57,473 bases of DNA from contig NZ_WBXP01000024.1 in the NCBI RefSeq assembly GCF_016415625.1, positions 1-57,473 of the forward strand, written 5' to 3'. The stretch comes from Shimwellia pseudoproteus. Lineage in GTDB: Bacteria > Pseudomonadota > Gammaproteobacteria > Enterobacterales > Enterobacteriaceae. A program made the translations under genes and the position numbers. Shown here piece by piece: positions 20,291-31,894 of the stretch (position 1 is its first letter; each line of letters opens with the position of its first letter). Under the pieces are notes generated by a model, which saw only the letters and a list, made by a program, of their open reading frames with translations, was not told where the DNA came from and searched no databases.

Positions 20291-21724
20291 TTACATCAAG
20301 CGTTGATAAAGATCGCGGTAAGACTGCGCCGCAACTTGCCAGCTAAAATCCATTGCCATCGCCTGGCGCTGCACAACGCGCCACAGTGATGGACGGGACC
20401 ACAGAACGAAAGCACGCCGGATCGCCCGTAACAGCGACCAGGCATTGCTGTCCTCAAACACAAAACCACTGGCTACACCGTCCGCCAGATTCTCCAGGGA
20501 ACAGTCTGATACCGTATCAGCCAGGCCACCGGTGCGCCGCACCAGAGGCAACGTGCCATACTTAAGCCCGTACAGTTGGGTCAGCCCGCAGGGCTCAAAA
20601 CGACTGGGCACCAGAATCACATCCGCCCCGCCCATAATGCGGTGGGAGAATGCCTCGTGATAACCAATCTGCACCCCAACTTGCCCGGGGTGTTCTGCCG
20701 CTGCCGCCAGGAAACCTTCCTGCAGGATAGGATCTCCGGCGCCCAGCAGCGCAAGTTGCCCGCCCTGCTCCAGCAGCCCGGGTAGTGCTTCCAGCACCAG
20801 GTCCAGCCCTTTCTGGCTGGTTAACCGGCTGACCACGGCGAACAGTGGCGCTTTGTCGTCCACTTTCAGGCCCATCGCCACCTGGAGCTGACGTTTATTT
20901 TCCGCTTTCTTTTCCAGACTATCGCGGTTGTAGCTGGCCGCCAGTAGCGGGTCTGTCGCCGGGTCCCAGGTACGTTCATCGACACCATTGAGAATACCGG
21001 ACAGCCGCCCCTGGCGATGACGCTCCTGGAGCAGCCCTTCCATCCCGTAAGCAAACTGAGGCTCGGTAATTTCCTGGGCATAGGTTGGGCTCACCGCCGT
21101 AATGTGGTCCGCATAGTAGAGCCCGGCTTTCAGGAACGACATCTGGCCATTAAACTCCAGCCCATGCATATTATAGAACGACCATGGCAGTTCTATTTCC
21201 GGCAGATGATGGGCGTAAAACAGCCCCTGATAGGCCAGATTATGTACCGTAAATACCGATTTTGCCGGGCGGCCTCTGGCGGCCAGGTAGGCTGGCGCCA
21301 GGCCCGCGTGCCAGTCATGAGCGTGTACCACGTCCGGGTGCCAGAACGGATCCAGCCCACAGGCCATTTCGCAGCCCACCCATCCCAGTAGCGCAAAGCG
21401 CAGGACATTATCGGTATAAGCGTATTGATTCGTATCGTGGTACGGGCTACCCGGGCGATCATACAGGTGCGGCGCATCAATCAGATAAATGCCGACCCCG
21501 TTATAGTGGCCGAACAGCAGTGACATTGGCCCGGCAAAGGTATTGCGCTTAGTGACCACCTGGGCATCAGGAATGCCGCGGCGAATATCCGGGAAAGCCG
21601 GCAGCAATACCCGGGCATCGGTTCCGGCTGCGATTTGTGCGGCAGGTAAAGCACCGATAACATCCGCAAGGCCGCCGGTTTTTAGTAATGGAAATATTTC
21701 AGAACAGACATGTAAGACCTGCAT
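20291..21724 (-). CDS. glgA: Glycogen synthase GlgA
   Basis: GT5 enzyme adding glucose from ADP-glucose to alpha-1,4 chains. 477 residues, as in K-12. The N-terminal ADP-glucose motif KTGGLADV lies at 15-22; the C-terminal Rossmann domain shows [17 protein letters not shown]. It lies downstream of glgC, with which K-12 glgA overlaps; here a 53-bp gap containing a small hairpin separates them (see glgC). Confidence 0.97.
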   Translation of the reverse strand: MQVLHVCSEIFPLLKTGGLADVIGALPAAQIAAGTDARVLLPAFPDIRRGIPDAQVVTKRNTFAGPMSLLFGHYNGVGIYLIDAPHLYDRPGSPYHDTNQYAYTDNVLRFALLGWVGCEMACGLDPFWHPDVVHAHDWHAGLAPAYLAARGRPAKSVFTVHNLAYQGLFYAHHLPEIELPWSFYNMHGLEFNGQMSFLKAGLYYADHITAVSPTYAQEITEPQFAYGMEGLLQERHRQGRLSGILNGVDERTWDPATDPLLAASYNRDSLEKKAENKRQLQVAMGLKVDDKAPLFAVVSRLTSQKGLDLVLEALPGLLEQGGQLALLGAGDPILQEGFLAAAAEHPGQVGVQIGYHEAFSHRIMGGADVILVPSRFEPCGLTQLYGLKYGTLPLVRRTGGLADTVSDCSLENLADGVASGFVFEDSNAWSLLRAIRRAFVLWSRPSLWRVVQRQAMAMDFSWQVAAQSYRDLYQRLM

Positions 21725-21747
21725 CGTCGCTCCCGTCCTCAGATAGT

Positions 21748-21766
21748 GGTGCGGCAGCGCCGCACC
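21748..21766. repeat. Short GC-rich hairpin in the glgC-glgA gap
   Basis: GGTGCGGC / GCCGCACC (21748-21755 and 21759-21766) with a 3-nt loop AGC. It lies just after the early glgC stop, where K-12 has coding sequence for the GlgC tail. It could weaken read-through to glgA and glgP or merely mark the lesion. Confidence 0.65.
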
Positions 21767-21777
21767 AAACTTATTCG

Positions 21778-22995
21778 TTACAGTGGGTCACCTTCGGCAT
21801 TCTCGCCAATGACCATCCCTTCCGGGATAACACAGGCACGGTCAATAATGCAGCGGCGCAGGCGACAAGAGCGCCCCACCCAGACATCTGGTAATAGCAC
21901 AGCAGAATCAATATTACAGAAGGAATTAATCCGCACCCGCGGGAATAGCACGGATTGCACGACCACCGAGCCGGAAATAATACAGCCCCCGGAAACCAGT
22001 GAGTTGAGCGTCATACCGTGGCTACCAGAGCGATCCTGGACAAATTTCGCCGGCGGCAGGGACTCCATATGGGTACGGATCGGCCAGTGCTGATCGTACA
22101 TGTCCAGCTCCGGGGTTACCGATGCCAGATCAAGGTTCGCCTTCCAGTACGCTTCCAGGGTCCCGACGTCGCGCCAGTAAGGTTCGGCATCCGGATCGGA
22201 CTGTACGCAGGACAGCGGGAACGGGTGCGCGTATGCGGCACCGGCATGGGTAATTTTAGGGATAATATCTTTGCCGAAGTCGTGGCTGGAGTTTTCGTCG
22301 TTGTCGTCTTCTTCCAGCAGCTGGTACAGGTAGCTGGCGTCAAAGATATAAATCCCCATGCTCGCCAGGGAGCGGGTTGGATCGTTCGGCATGGCCGGTG
22401 GATTGGCCGGTTTCTCAACAAATTCGATGATTTTTTCATTTTCATCGACCGCCATCACCCCGAAGGCGCTGGCTTCTTCAATCGGCACCGGCATACAGGC
22501 CACAGTACAGCGCGCGCCTTTTTCCACGTGGTCGATCAGCATGCGCGAGTAATCTTGCTTGTAGATATGGTCCCCGGCGAGGATCACCACGTACTCGGCG
22601 TTATAGCGGCGAATGATATCCAGGTTCTGGGTCACCGCATCGGCGGTACCGCGATACCAGTTCTCCCCGTGCACACGCTGCTGCGCAGGCAGCAAATCGA
22701 CAAACTCGTTCATCTCTTCGCTGAAGAATGACCAGCCGCGCTGGATATGCTGCACCAGTGAGTGAGACTGGTACTGGGTAATAACCCCAATCCGGCGGAT
22801 ACCGGAGTTGATGCAGTTGGACAACGCAAAATCGATAATGCGGAACTTGCCGCCAAAGTGCACCGCCGGCTTAGCGCGTGTGGTGGTTAAATCCTTTAAC
22901 CGGGTACCACGGCCGCCGGCCAGAATTAATGCAACTGATTTAATAGGCAGCTGACGCGCCAGCATCAGCGTATCATTTTTATCTAACTTAACCAT
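21778..22995 (-). CDS. glgC: Glucose-1-phosphate adenylyltransferase GlgC, C-terminally short
   Basis: Makes ADP-glucose from ATP and glucose-1-phosphate, the regulated step of bacterial glycogen synthesis. The nucleotide-binding AGGRGTRL is at 26-33, followed by KPAVHFGGK. It ends after 405 residues ([11 protein letters not shown]), while K-12 GlgC has 431 and continues after GENAEE with a conserved tail ending in KLGHKQER. Residue 39, a lysine at the fructose-1,6-bisphosphate activator site in E. coli, is threonine here (DLTTTRAKP). Catalytic regions look intact, so it is probably an enzyme with altered stability or allostery. glgX precedes it by 15 bp. Confidence 0.93.
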   Translation of the reverse strand: MVKLDKNDTLMLARQLPIKSVALILAGGRGTRLKDLTTTRAKPAVHFGGKFRIIDFALSNCINSGIRRIGVITQYQSHSLVQHIQRGWSFFSEEMNEFVDLLPAQQRVHGENWYRGTADAVTQNLDIIRRYNAEYVVILAGDHIYKQDYSRMLIDHVEKGARCTVACMPVPIEEASAFGVMAVDENEKIIEFVEKPANPPAMPNDPTRSLASMGIYIFDASYLYQLLEEDDNDENSSHDFGKDIIPKITHAGAAYAHPFPLSCVQSDPDAEPYWRDVGTLEAYWKANLDLASVTPELDMYDQHWPIRTHMESLPPAKFVQDRSGSHGMTLNSLVSGGCIISGSVVVQSVLFPRVRINSFCNIDSAVLLPDVWVGRSCRLRRCIIDRACVIPEGMVIGENAEGDPL

Positions 22996-23010
22996 GAGTT
23001 ACTCCTTTAT

Positions 23011-24993
23011 TCATGACCTGTGGAAAACGCACACTCCGTGCGCGGGGCCGTGCCATACTGCCGTGATAACCGGGTTCTCCTCCCCGGCAAACGGTGGAAC
23101 GGCACGCCATTCCCCTGTGGGTAAGACAATGTCACCCACCTCTTCAGTTGCGTTAATGGTAATCAGCCAGCACTCGCTGAGCTGAATTTGTAAACGTCGC
23201 GTTTGATCCTGCCAGTCCGCCGGCCCCATAGGCTGACCATGTTGATTCAGCCAGCGCACATTGCCGTCGTTATCGTTCCACCAGCTATCCTGGATCAACG
23301 CGGGTATTTTTTTACGTATCTGGATCAATGCCGCCGTAAACGCGGTTAATCCGGTATAGGCCTGCTCCCAGTTCAGCCACGTGAGCGCGTTGTCCTGGCA
23401 ATAGGCGTTATTATTGCCGTGCTGGGTGTGGGCATGTTCATCCCCGGCCAGCAGCATCGGCGTTCCCTGGGAAAGCAGCAGTGTAGTGAGCAGTGCGTGG
23501 GCGCTTTCCCGGCGTCGTTCCCGGACGTGGAGGAGGGTTGAATCCCCTTCCACCCCGTGGTTATTACTGTAGTTACTGTTAGTCCCGTCGTGGTTCTCTT
23601 CGCCGTTGGCTTCATTGTGTTTGCTGTTAAACGAGACACAATCCCGCAGGGTGAAACCATCATGGGCGGTCACGATATTAATACTGGCCGACGGGCGGCG
23701 TTCGCCGCGCCGGAACAGATCGCTGGAGCCCGCAAACCGACAGGCAAACTCACCGACGCAGAGCGACTGCTGCAGCCAAAAACGCCGGGCAGCATCGCGA
23801 AAATGGTCATTCCACTCGGCAAAAGGTGGCGGGAAATTCCCTACCTGGTAGCCGCCGGGGCCAATATCCCAGGGTTCAGCAATCAGCTTCACCCTGGAAA
23901 GCACCGGATCGTTGCGGATCGCCTCAAACAGCGGCGCGTCCTGACGAAAATCCGGCGTACGCCCCATCACGGAGGCCAAATCAAAACGGAAGCCATCAAC
24001 ATGACAGGTTTCGACCCAATATTTCAGGCAGTCGATCGCAAAATTGACCACTTCCGGGTGATTTAAATTAAGGGTGTTGCCGCAGCCGGTCCAGTTCTGG
24101 TAGTTACCGTCGTCCTGTAACCAATAATAGCTGCGGTTATCAATACCGCGCAGTGAGAAGGTCGGCCCATCCAGATCGGTTTCTGCTGTATGGTTCAGCA
24201 CGATATCGAGGATGACCTCAATGCCCGCCGCATGTAAGGCTTTTACCGCGTCGCGGAATTCATTGGCCGCCCCCAGCACATTCTGATTAACGGCATAGCG
24301 CGGCTCTACCGCATACAGCGCCAGCGGGTTATATCCCCAGTAGTTCGTCAGCCCCATACGCTGTAAGCGCGGCTCGCTGGCAAAGCGGTTGACCGGCATC
24401 AGCTCCAGGGCGGTTATCCCCAGGCGGGTAAAATAATCGATCATCACCGGGTGCCCCAGGGCGGCATAGGTACCGCGCAGCGCCTGGGGGATCCCGGGGT
24501 GTAATTTGGTCAGCCCGCGAACATGAGCTTCATAAATAATGGTGTCACCCCACGGCGTACGCGGGTGCTGATCATCTTCCCAGTCATAGCGGTCATGGAC
24601 CACAATACTCTTGGGTACCGCATCCCGGCTATCCTGGGGGTCTGGCGTATCCCGGCCGCCCTGCAGCCGCGGATCATCACAGGCATTCCCATCAATAGCT
24701 CTGGCACACGGGTCGATCAGCAGCTTCGCCGCATTAAAGCGCTGGCCGCAGGCCGGGTCCCAGGGGCCATGAACCCGATAGCCGTAGCGTAGCCCCGGCT
24801 TCGCACCGGGGAGATAACCGTGCCAGATATCACCCGTTTTCCCGGGTAAGATAAAATGCTGCTCCTGACCGTGGTCATCAAAAGCGACCAGTTCAACCAG
24901 TTGCGCATGGGCCGAGAACAGCGTGAAATTCACCCCTTTCCCGTCAAAACTTGCCCCTAACGGGGCCGGATTACCTGGCAACAGTTGTGTCAT
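23011..24993 (-). CDS. glgX: Glycogen debranching enzyme GlgX
   Basis: GH13 isoamylase-type enzyme that hydrolyses alpha-1,6 branches left by GlgP, releasing short maltodextrins that feed MalQ/MalP. 660 residues (K-12: 657). An N-terminal CBM48-like domain is followed by the (beta/alpha)8 catalytic domain with [19 protein letters not shown] (nucleophile Asp) and the later [11 protein letters not shown] motif. It starts with ATG overlapping the glgB stop (ATGA), which implies translational coupling. Confidence 0.97.
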   Translation of the reverse strand: MTQLLPGNPAPLGASFDGKGVNFTLFSAHAQLVELVAFDDHGQEQHFILPGKTGDIWHGYLPGAKPGLRYGYRVHGPWDPACGQRFNAAKLLIDPCARAIDGNACDDPRLQGGRDTPDPQDSRDAVPKSIVVHDRYDWEDDQHPRTPWGDTIIYEAHVRGLTKLHPGIPQALRGTYAALGHPVMIDYFTRLGITALELMPVNRFASEPRLQRMGLTNYWGYNPLALYAVEPRYAVNQNVLGAANEFRDAVKALHAAGIEVILDIVLNHTAETDLDGPTFSLRGIDNRSYYWLQDDGNYQNWTGCGNTLNLNHPEVVNFAIDCLKYWVETCHVDGFRFDLASVMGRTPDFRQDAPLFEAIRNDPVLSRVKLIAEPWDIGPGGYQVGNFPPPFAEWNDHFRDAARRFWLQQSLCVGEFACRFAGSSDLFRRGERRPSASINIVTAHDGFTLRDCVSFNSKHNEANGEENHDGTNSNYSNNHGVEGDSTLLHVRERRRESAHALLTTLLLSQGTPMLLAGDEHAHTQHGNNNAYCQDNALTWLNWEQAYTGLTAFTAALIQIRKKIPALIQDSWWNDNDGNVRWLNQHGQPMGPADWQDQTRRLQIQLSECWLITINATEEVGDIVLPTGEWRAVPPFAGEENPVITAVWHGPAHGVCVFHRS

Positions 24994-27179
24994 TCATCCC
25001 CCTCCCGCATCAGCCAGATGGTAGATAACGGCGGAAGCGTCAGGCTTAGTGAATGTTCACGTCCGTGGCTGGGGAGCGCCTCGCTGGTGACGGTGCCGCC
25101 ATTCCCGGCGTTGCTGCCGTGGTAGTGGAGAGAGTCACTGTTGAGCACTTCACGCCAGCGGCCCGGCTGGTTAATACCAAAGCGATAGTTATGGCGCGGT
25201 ACCGGCGTAAAGTTACTGGCAACGATTATCTCATTACCGGCTTTATCCCGCCGTACAAACACAAACACCGAGTTGGCTTTATCTTCCACCACCAGCCATT
25301 CGAAGCCATAAGGGTCGAAATCCAGCTCGTACATCGCCGCGTGCTTGCGGTAAGTATGGTTCAGATCGCGGACCAGGCGCTGCACCCCGTGGTGCCAGTT
25401 ATCGCTGCCTTCCAGCAGGTGCCAGTCAAGGCTGGACTCAAAGTTCCACTCCCGGCCCTGCGCAAACTCATTGCCCATAAACAGCAGTTTTTTGCCCGGG
25501 AAGGCCCACATCCAGGCGTAGTAGGCGCGCAGGTTAGCAAACTTCTGCCAGGCGTCGCCGGGCATACGATCCAGAATCGACTTCTTACCGTGGACCACTT
25601 CGTCGTGGGATAACGGCAGGACAAAGTTTTCGGTGTAGTTGTACAGCATACCGAAGGTGAGTTTATCGGTATGGTACTGGCGATAGACAGGATCCAGCTT
25701 CATAAAGTCCAGGGTGTCGTGCATCCAGCCCAGGTTCCACTTGTACCAGAACCCCAGCCCGCCCATATCCGCCGGACGTGAAACACCGGCAAAGTCCGTG
25801 GACTCTTCCGCCATGGTGACCGCACCGGGGATCTGCTCTCCGATAACCCGATTGGTGTCGCGCAGAAACGCGATCGCCTCAAGGTTTTCGCGCCCGCCAA
25901 ACTCGTTAGGGATCCACTCACCGTCTTTACGGCTGTAATCGCGATAAATCATCGACGCCACCGCATCGACCCGCAGGGCATCGATACCAAAGCGCTCCAT
26001 CCAGTACAGGGCGTTGCCCACCAGATAGTTGCTCACCTCACGGCGGCCATAGTTGTAAATCAGGGTATTCCAGTCCTGGTGGAACCCTTCACGGGGGTCC
26101 CCGTGCTCATAGAGCGCCGTACCGTCAAAATTGGCCAGGCCCGCGTCGTCAGACGGGAAATGGCCCGGTACCCAGTCGAGGATCACATTCAGGCCCGCGT
26201 TATGGGCGGCATCCACAAAATAGCGGAAGTCATCACGGGTCCCGAAACGGCGGGTGGGCGCATAAAGCCCCTGGGGCTGGTAACCCCAGCTGCCGTCAAA
26301 CGGATGTTCGTTAATCGGCAGCAATTCAATATGGGTGAACCCCATCCCCTTCACATAGGGGATCAGCTGATCCGCCAGCTCACGGTAGCTTAACCAGAAG
26401 TTATTTTCGCTATGGCGACGCCAGGAGCCAAGGTGCACCTCATAAATCGAAATCGGGGCATCCATGCGGTTCGCCTGCTGGCGCTGCTGGCTCAGGGTGG
26501 TCTTCTCCGGCAGCCCGCAAATCAGGGAGGCGGTATCCGGGCGCATTTGCGCTTCAAAAGCGTAAGGATCGGCTTTGATTCTCAGATTACCGTCGATATC
26601 GACCAGCTCGAATTTATACAGCTGGCCATTGCGCGCCCCGGGAATAAATAGCTCCCAAATGCCGCTTTCTTTGCGCAGACGCATCGGATGGCGACGGCCA
26701 TCCCAGAAGTTAAATTCGCCCACCACCGACACGCGTCGGGCGTTCGGCGCCCAGAGTGCAAAGCGGGTACCAGAGACCCCATCCACCGTTGTGGCGTGGG
26801 CGCCTAAGGTTTCATAAGGACGGAGATGAGTCCCTTCAGACAATAGCCAGGTGTCCAGTTCTTCCACCAGCGGTCCGAAACGGTAAGGGTCATCTATCAG
26901 ATTTTGCTGATCATGCCAGGCAACCGCCAGCTGATAGCGAAAAGGGTTTTTACGACGCGGTAGTACCCCGGCAAAAAAGCCACGGGAATCCATGCAGTCA
27001 AGTTTACCAACCTTACGGCCAGTCTTAGGTTCAATGACCCACACATCAGTGGCGTCAGGAAGTAGTGCCCGGACTTCCAGTCCGTCTTCGGTTTTGTGCA
27101 TCCCCAGTACAGCAAAAGGGTCGGCAAAATGTCCCGCAAATAGCGCATTAATCACGTCTTTTTCTATACGAACAGACAT
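24990..27179 (-). CDS. glgB: 1,4-alpha-glucan branching enzyme GlgB
   Basis: GH13 enzyme introducing alpha-1,6 branches in glycogen. 729 residues from [10 protein letters not shown] (K-12: 728); an in-frame ATG three codons upstream is less likely. N-terminal carbohydrate modules (to ~230) precede the catalytic barrel with [18 protein letters not shown] (nucleophile Asp), MAEEST (acid Glu) and [11 protein letters not shown]. First gene of glgBXCAP; the 272 bp upstream hold its promoter. Confidence 0.97.
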   Translation of the reverse strand: MSVRIEKDVINALFAGHFADPFAVLGMHKTEDGLEVRALLPDATDVWVIEPKTGRKVGKLDCMDSRGFFAGVLPRRKNPFRYQLAVAWHDQQNLIDDPYRFGPLVEELDTWLLSEGTHLRPYETLGAHATTVDGVSGTRFALWAPNARRVSVVGEFNFWDGRRHPMRLRKESGIWELFIPGARNGQLYKFELVDIDGNLRIKADPYAFEAQMRPDTASLICGLPEKTTLSQQRQQANRMDAPISIYEVHLGSWRRHSENNFWLSYRELADQLIPYVKGMGFTHIELLPINEHPFDGSWGYQPQGLYAPTRRFGTRDDFRYFVDAAHNAGLNVILDWVPGHFPSDDAGLANFDGTALYEHGDPREGFHQDWNTLIYNYGRREVSNYLVGNALYWMERFGIDALRVDAVASMIYRDYSRKDGEWIPNEFGGRENLEAIAFLRDTNRVIGEQIPGAVTMAEESTDFAGVSRPADMGGLGFWYKWNLGWMHDTLDFMKLDPVYRQYHTDKLTFGMLYNYTENFVLPLSHDEVVHGKKSILDRMPGDAWQKFANLRAYYAWMWAFPGKKLLFMGNEFAQGREWNFESSLDWHLLEGSDNWHHGVQRLVRDLNHTYRKHAAMYELDFDPYGFEWLVVEDKANSVFVFVRRDKAGNEIIVASNFTPVPRHNYRFGINQPGRWREVLNSDSLHYHGSNAGNGGTVTSEALPSHGREHSLSLTLPPLSTIWLMREGDE

Positions 27180-27406
27180 GTTGATCATCCTGTAATGTAA
27201 CTGCCAGCCTGCCTGGTGTTTATTTCTTTGACCAGACTGACATTTTTTATTGACCTGTCATGAGTCGGATATGTGTTCCTCTGCGACTCAAACATCTTTC
27301 AGATGGGTATGCGCCTGCAACCTCATCTCAAACATAGCCAAACGTTATATAGCTCCCGGGTTTATTCCAGACATCTGCGTTACTCCTTGTCATACGCGCT
27401 AAATAA

Positions 27407-27426
27407 AGGGGTGCCTGGGCACCCCT
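27407..27426 (-). terminator. Terminator after asd
   Basis: AGGGGTGC / GCACCCCT (27407-27414 and 27419-27426) with loop CTGG. On the minus strand it is followed by TTTATTT, so it ends the asd transcript, 26 bp after its stop. Confidence 0.82.
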
Positions 27427-27451
27427 CCCTAATCCTCAGTTGTCAGCGTGA

Positions 27452-28558
27452 TTATGCCAGCTGACGCAGCATGCGGCGCAGTGGTTCTGCCGCGCCCCAC
27501 AGTAATTGATCGCCGACGGTAAACGCGGACAGATACTGGGGCCCCATGTTCAGTTTACGCAACCGCCCAACAGGGGTGCAGAGTGTACCAGTAACTGCTG
27601 CCGGGGTCAGTTCGCGCATCGTAATTTCGCGATCATTATCCACAACTTTAACCCAGTCATTATGACCAGCCAACAGTGATTCAATGGTCGCGACCGATAC
27701 GTCTTTGTTCAGTTTAATGGTGAATGCCTGGCTATGGCAGCGCAGCGCGCCCACCCGGACACACAAACCATCCACCGGGATAACCGGTGAAGCATTAAGA
27801 ATTTTATTGGTTTCCGCCTGGCCTTTCCACTCTTCGCGGCTCTGGCCGTTATCCAGTTGTTTGTCGATCCACGGAATCAGGCTCCCGGCCAGCGGCACGC
27901 CAAAATTGTCCATTGGCAGGTCACCGCTGCGGGTCAGCTGGGTCACTTTACGCTCGATATCAAGAATCGCCGAGGCGGGGTCCGCCAGCTCTTCCGCCAC
28001 CAGGTGGTGAAGCATCCCCATCTGGCTTAGCAACTCACGCATATGGCGGGCACCACCACCGGAGGCCGCCTGATAGGTCGCCACCGATACCCAGTCCACC
28101 AGCCCTTCCGCAAACAGCCCGCCCAGTGACATCAGCATCAGGCTGACTGTGCAGTTACCGCCGACAAAGGTTTTGATGCCGTTATTCAGCCCCTGGTCAA
28201 TCACGTGCTGGTTTACCGGGTCAAGAATGATAATCGCGTCATCGTTCATCCGCAGTGAAGAGGCCGCATCAATCCAGTAGCCCTGCCAGCCGCTTTCACG
28301 CAGCTTCGGGTAAATCTCGTTGGTGTAGTCGCCCCCCTGGCAGGTGACGATAATGTCCAGTGCTTTGAGCGCGTCCAGGTCATAAGCATCCTGGAGTGTC
28401 CCGCCGGTATGGCCGCCAAACGCTGGCGCTGCCTGACCTAACTGGGAGGTGGAGAAAAAGACCGGGTGGATCGCGTCAAAATCGCGTTCTTCCACCATGC
28501 GCTGCATAAGAACTGAGCCGACCATCCCGCGCCAGCCGATAAAACCAACATTTTTCAT
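27452..28558 (-). CDS. asd: Aspartate-semialdehyde dehydrogenase Asd
   Basis: Reduces aspartyl-4-phosphate with NADPH, the branch-point step for diaminopimelate, lysine, threonine and methionine. 368 residues (K-12: 367). The dinucleotide motif GWRGMVGS is at 8-15, and catalytic Cys136 lies in [10 protein letters not shown]. It is monocistronic, bounded by its terminator and the gntU terminator; K-12 has yhgN between asd and gntU, absent here. Confidence 0.97.
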   Translation of the reverse strand: MKNVGFIGWRGMVGSVLMQRMVEERDFDAIHPVFFSTSQLGQAAPAFGGHTGGTLQDAYDLDALKALDIIVTCQGGDYTNEIYPKLRESGWQGYWIDAASSLRMNDDAIIILDPVNQHVIDQGLNNGIKTFVGGNCTVSLMLMSLGGLFAEGLVDWVSVATYQAASGGGARHMRELLSQMGMLHHLVAEELADPASAILDIERKVTQLTRSGDLPMDNFGVPLAGSLIPWIDKQLDNGQSREEWKGQAETNKILNASPVIPVDGLCVRVGALRCHSQAFTIKLNKDVSVATIESLLAGHNDWVKVVDNDREITMRELTPAAVTGTLCTPVGRLRKLNMGPQYLSAFTVGDQLLWGAAEPLRRMLRQLA

Positions 28559-28742
28559 AACGAGTATTTCCTGCAGAGGTGTGTGGTGCGTTGAGTATGC
28601 CGACGGTTAACCGGGACATCCTTCCACCTTACAAAATGCAGCCAAAGTCGCAAGTGAAATTAATCGATGATGGTAAGGTCATTAGAAAATTGCCTTATCT
28701 CACCAAATGGCCATGCGGTTGCGCCGTACCGGACGGACAAAA

Positions 28743-28768
28743 AAGGCCGCATCAGCGGCCTTTTTTCA
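28743..28768. terminator. Terminator after gntU
   Basis: AAGGCCGC / GCGGCCTT (28743-28750 and 28755-28762), loop ATCA, with A and T tracts on both sides. It ends gntKU 12 bp after the gntU stop. Confidence 0.85.
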
Positions 28769-28779
28769 CAGTATTACGA

Positions 28780-30120
28780 TTACGACAGGATGGTGAAATA
28801 GATCATCCCGACAATCGCCCCGACTGTCCCAAGGATGGTTTCCATCATGGTCCAGCTTTTCAGGGTCTGTGCTTCGGTAGCCCCGGTAAATTTACCGAAC
28901 AGCCAGAAGCCCGCATCGTTTACGTGGCTCACCACAATGGAGCCGCCAGCGATACAGATAGACAGGGCTGCCATCTGGGCGCCAGAGTAGTGCAGTTGTT
29001 CAACCACCGGCATCACCAGACCAACAGCCGTCAGGCAAGCCACAGTGGCGGACCCCTGGATAATACGCACCCCGGCCGCCAGGATGAAACAGGTCAGCGC
29101 AATTGGCAGGCCCATCCCGGTCAGTGCTTCACCCAGCGCCGGGCCAACACCAGAGTCAACCAGAATCTGTTTGAACACACCACCGGCACCGATAACCAGC
29201 AGGATGATACCCGCAGGCTGTAAAGCGTGGCCGCAGATTTCCATTACGCGTTCTTTGGACATCCCCTGGCGCATCGCCAGGCCATAGACCGCCACCAGGC
29301 AAGCAACCAGAATCGCGGTAAACGGATGGCCGATAAATTCGAACCACTGATACAGCTCAGAACTTTCCGGCACAAAGCGCGCAGCAATGGTCTTCAGGCC
29401 AACCAGTACCAGCGGCAGCAGAATCAACGCCATGCTGAAACCGAAAGACGGCAGTTTACCTTCGCCAAGGTGCGGTTCGGTAATGTCATCAGGCACTTCC
29501 AGTTTTACAAAACGCCCGATGAAGTTACCGAACAGCGGGCCCGCAATGATCATCCCCGGAATAGCGGCACTCAGGCCAATCAGGATCATCCAGCCAAAAT
29601 CAGCGTGCATCTGGGATGCCAGCAGCATCGGCGCCGGACCAGGCACCAGGAACGCCGCCGCCGCCGCAACACCGGCAAACAGCGGAATCACCAGCTTGGT
29701 CAGGTTCTGATTGGTATGGCGCGCCATAGAGAAAGCCACGCTGATCAGCAGTACGATGGCCACTTCAAAAAACAGCGGCAACGCACAAATCAGCCCGGCA
29801 ATACCGATAGCATAGCTGGCGCGGCTCTGACCAAATGCCTTCAGCATTTTTACTGCAATCTGGTCAACAGCACCGGCTTCATGGAGGATTTTACCAAACA
29901 TCGCCCCGAGGGCGACCACCACGGCCAGAAAGCCCAGGGTTCCCCCCATGCCTTTTTCCATGGTTTGGGTGATTTTCATCAGCGGCATACCGGAGAATAA
30001 CCCGGCGCCAATCGATACCACCATCAGGGCAAGGAAGGCATGCATACGGGCCTTCATCACCAGGAACAACAACAGCAGTACAGAACCGACTGCTGTCAGG
30101 ACTAGCGTCAATGTGCTCAC
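28780..30120 (-). CDS. gntU: Gluconate permease GntU
   Basis: Low-affinity gluconate/H+ symporter of the GntP family, with about a dozen hydrophobic spans and conserved PGPAPMLLASQM and IIQGSATVACLTAVG segments. 446 residues from the GTG at 30120, the K-12 length and two bases after the gntK stop; the open frame extends three codons to a TTG, which is unlikely as start. The closest match I can recall is GntU rather than GntT (segment ARMHAFLALMVVS). gntT itself is absent from its K-12 place after nfuA. Confidence 0.94.
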   Translation of the reverse strand: MSTLTLVLTAVGSVLLLLFLVMKARMHAFLALMVVSIGAGLFSGMPLMKITQTMEKGMGGTLGFLAVVVALGAMFGKILHEAGAVDQIAVKMLKAFGQSRASYAIGIAGLICALPLFFEVAIVLLISVAFSMARHTNQNLTKLVIPLFAGVAAAAAFLVPGPAPMLLASQMHADFGWMILIGLSAAIPGMIIAGPLFGNFIGRFVKLEVPDDITEPHLGEGKLPSFGFSMALILLPLVLVGLKTIAARFVPESSELYQWFEFIGHPFTAILVACLVAVYGLAMRQGMSKERVMEICGHALQPAGIILLVIGAGGVFKQILVDSGVGPALGEALTGMGLPIALTCFILAAGVRIIQGSATVACLTAVGLVMPVVEQLHYSGAQMAALSICIAGGSIVVSHVNDAGFWLFGKFTGATEAQTLKSWTMMETILGTVGAIVGMIYFTILS

Positions 30121-30122
30121 AA

Positions 30123-30650
30123 TTAACAAGCCTTATTGATTTGGGCGACGGTGTCGGCGATCACGCCGTCCAGGGGCTGGTTAATATCCACTACCAGCAC
30201 ATCGCGTTCATCGGCCGTTGGCTCTTCCAGAGTCTCGAATTGGGTGACCAGCATCTGGGTCTTAAAGAAATGCCCTTTGCGTGCCTTCAGGCGGCTTTCG
30301 ATCAGATCGAAGTCCCCTTTCAGGTAAACAAAGCGCAGATTCGGATTCCCTTCCCGTAAGATATCGCGGTAACTTTTTTTCAGCGCAGAGCAAACGATCA
30401 GCGATACTTTATTAGTACGCTGCATTGCAAAGGCAGCATCATTCAGTGCTTTCAGCCACGGCTGACGATCGCTATCGTTCAGCGGCTCTCCGGAAGCCAT
30501 TTTGACAATGTTGCAGCGCGGATGCAGGAAGTCACCATCCAAAAATGCACCCTGAAGTTCGTGGGCAACCTGGCTTGCGACAGCAGATTTACCGCTACCA
30601 GAAACGCCCATCAGGACAAAAATATAGTGATCTTGGTTGGTCGTGCTCAT
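30123..30650 (-). CDS. gntK: Thermoresistant gluconokinase GntK
   Basis: Phosphorylates gluconate to 6-phosphogluconate for the Entner-Doudoroff and pentose phosphate routes. 175 residues from MSTTNQDHYI, the K-12 length, preceded by AGGAG. P-loop GVSGSGKS at 15-22. A longer frame exists but lacks a better ribosome site. First gene of gntKU; GntR operators lie just upstream. Confidence 0.96.
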   Translation of the reverse strand: MSTTNQDHYIFVLMGVSGSGKSAVASQVAHELQGAFLDGDFLHPRCNIVKMASGEPLNDSDRQPWLKALNDAAFAMQRTNKVSLIVCSALKKSYRDILREGNPNLRFVYLKGDFDLIESRLKARKGHFFKTQMLVTQFETLEEPTADERDVLVVDINQPLDGVIADTVAQINKAC

Positions 30651-30691
30651 AGCTAACTCCTGGTAGCACAATATAGTAACGGAATGGTACG

Positions 30692-30720
30692 ATGTTACGG
30701 GTAACTGTTATCGGTAACAT
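30692..30720. promoter_or_regulatory. Tandem GntR operators before gntK
   Basis: Two adjacent palindromes: 30692-30706 (ATGTTACGGGTAACT) and 30706-30720 (TGTTATCGGTAACAT). They fit the known GntR site ATGTTA-N4-TAACAT. Gluconate-bound GntR releases them to express gntKU. Confidence 0.85.
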
Positions 30721-30800
30721 TGTCCCGTTTGCATAGGTAACAGGCAATAACCATTACCGTACAAAGTGTATAAATGTGAAGTACGTCAAAAAAAAGAGGG

Positions 30801-31796
30801 TTAAATCGAGCCGCCGGGGGATAATGTAAACCCGAGGTCGAGCATCTTCGGCGTGACAATTTCGCCCCGAATCCGCGCCAGCAAACGCTCTGCGCCAATA
30901 CGCCCCATTCTTTCGCGCGGGGTGAGCACACTGGCCAGCCGCGGTTCCATCACCTGGCCGATATCGTGACCGTGGAAACCGGCAATCGCCATATCATCGG
31001 GAATACGCAACCCGACCCGCTGGCATTCAAACGCCGCCCCCACTGCCAGGTCATCGTTAGTACAAAAGATGCCATCAAGTTGAGGGTATTCACGCCGGGC
31101 CTGGCGGAACAGATCAATACCGGAAGAATAAGAAGAGGACTGCTCAGCCATCACGCTGTAAGGCACCAGGCCCATGTCGCGCATCGCCTGCTCGTACCCT
31201 TTTTGCTTCATGATAGTACGCTCATCAAGGCGGGCGCCAAGATAAGCTACATGGCGGTGGCCACGCTGGAGCATCGCCGCGGTCATCTGGCGTGCCGCTT
31301 CAAAGTTATCAAAGCCCACCGCAATATCCAGGCAAGGGCTGACACTGTCCATCAGCTCCATCACCGGAATACCGGAGACTTCGATCATTTTCAGGGCCCG
31401 GGGGGTATGGGTGCGCTCCGTGAGGATCAGGCCATCAATGTTCCACGACAACATGGACTCTAGCCGTTCTTCTCCCATCTCGGATTTGTAGCCATAGTGG
31501 GCCAGCATGGTCTGGTAGCCGAAGGCATCGGTAACGCTTTCGATACCGCGTAATACTTCCGCAAAGACCTGGTTGGTTAATGAAGGCAATAGCACGCCAA
31601 TCGCGCGGCTAGTAGCATTGGAAAGGATATCCGGAGCGCGGTTAGGGATGTAGCCTAACTCGTCCAGCGCCGCAGCGATCTTTACCCGTAATGCAGCGGA
31701 TACCTGCTCCGGGTTGCGCAAAAAACGGCTTACGGTCATTTTTGTTACTCCGACGCGATCCGCTACGTCCTGGAGAACTGGTCGTCTTTTTTTCAT
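30801..31796 (-). CDS. gntR: Gluconate utilisation repressor GntR (LacI family)
   Basis: 331 residues, the K-12 length. The N-terminal LacI HTH is DVADRVGVTKMTVSRFL (about 9-25), followed by the hinge helix region. The periplasmic-binding-like domain contains IGVLLPSLTNQVFAEVL and IFCTNDDLAVGAAFE. It represses gntKU and is transcribed separately, 150 bp upstream of gntK on the same strand. Confidence 0.97.
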   Translation of the reverse strand: MKKRRPVLQDVADRVGVTKMTVSRFLRNPEQVSAALRVKIAAALDELGYIPNRAPDILSNATSRAIGVLLPSLTNQVFAEVLRGIESVTDAFGYQTMLAHYGYKSEMGEERLESMLSWNIDGLILTERTHTPRALKMIEVSGIPVMELMDSVSPCLDIAVGFDNFEAARQMTAAMLQRGHRHVAYLGARLDERTIMKQKGYEQAMRDMGLVPYSVMAEQSSSYSSGIDLFRQARREYPQLDGIFCTNDDLAVGAAFECQRVGLRIPDDMAIAGFHGHDIGQVMEPRLASVLTPRERMGRIGAERLLARIRGEIVTPKMLDLGFTLSPGGSI

Positions 31797-31894
31797 TGTC
31801 CTGGAGCTTCATAGAATAATCAGCTCAGTGTAACACGGACAACCAGCAACCTCCTCCTGTTACAGAAGAGGTTGCCGGGTTCATTGAATGCAGA

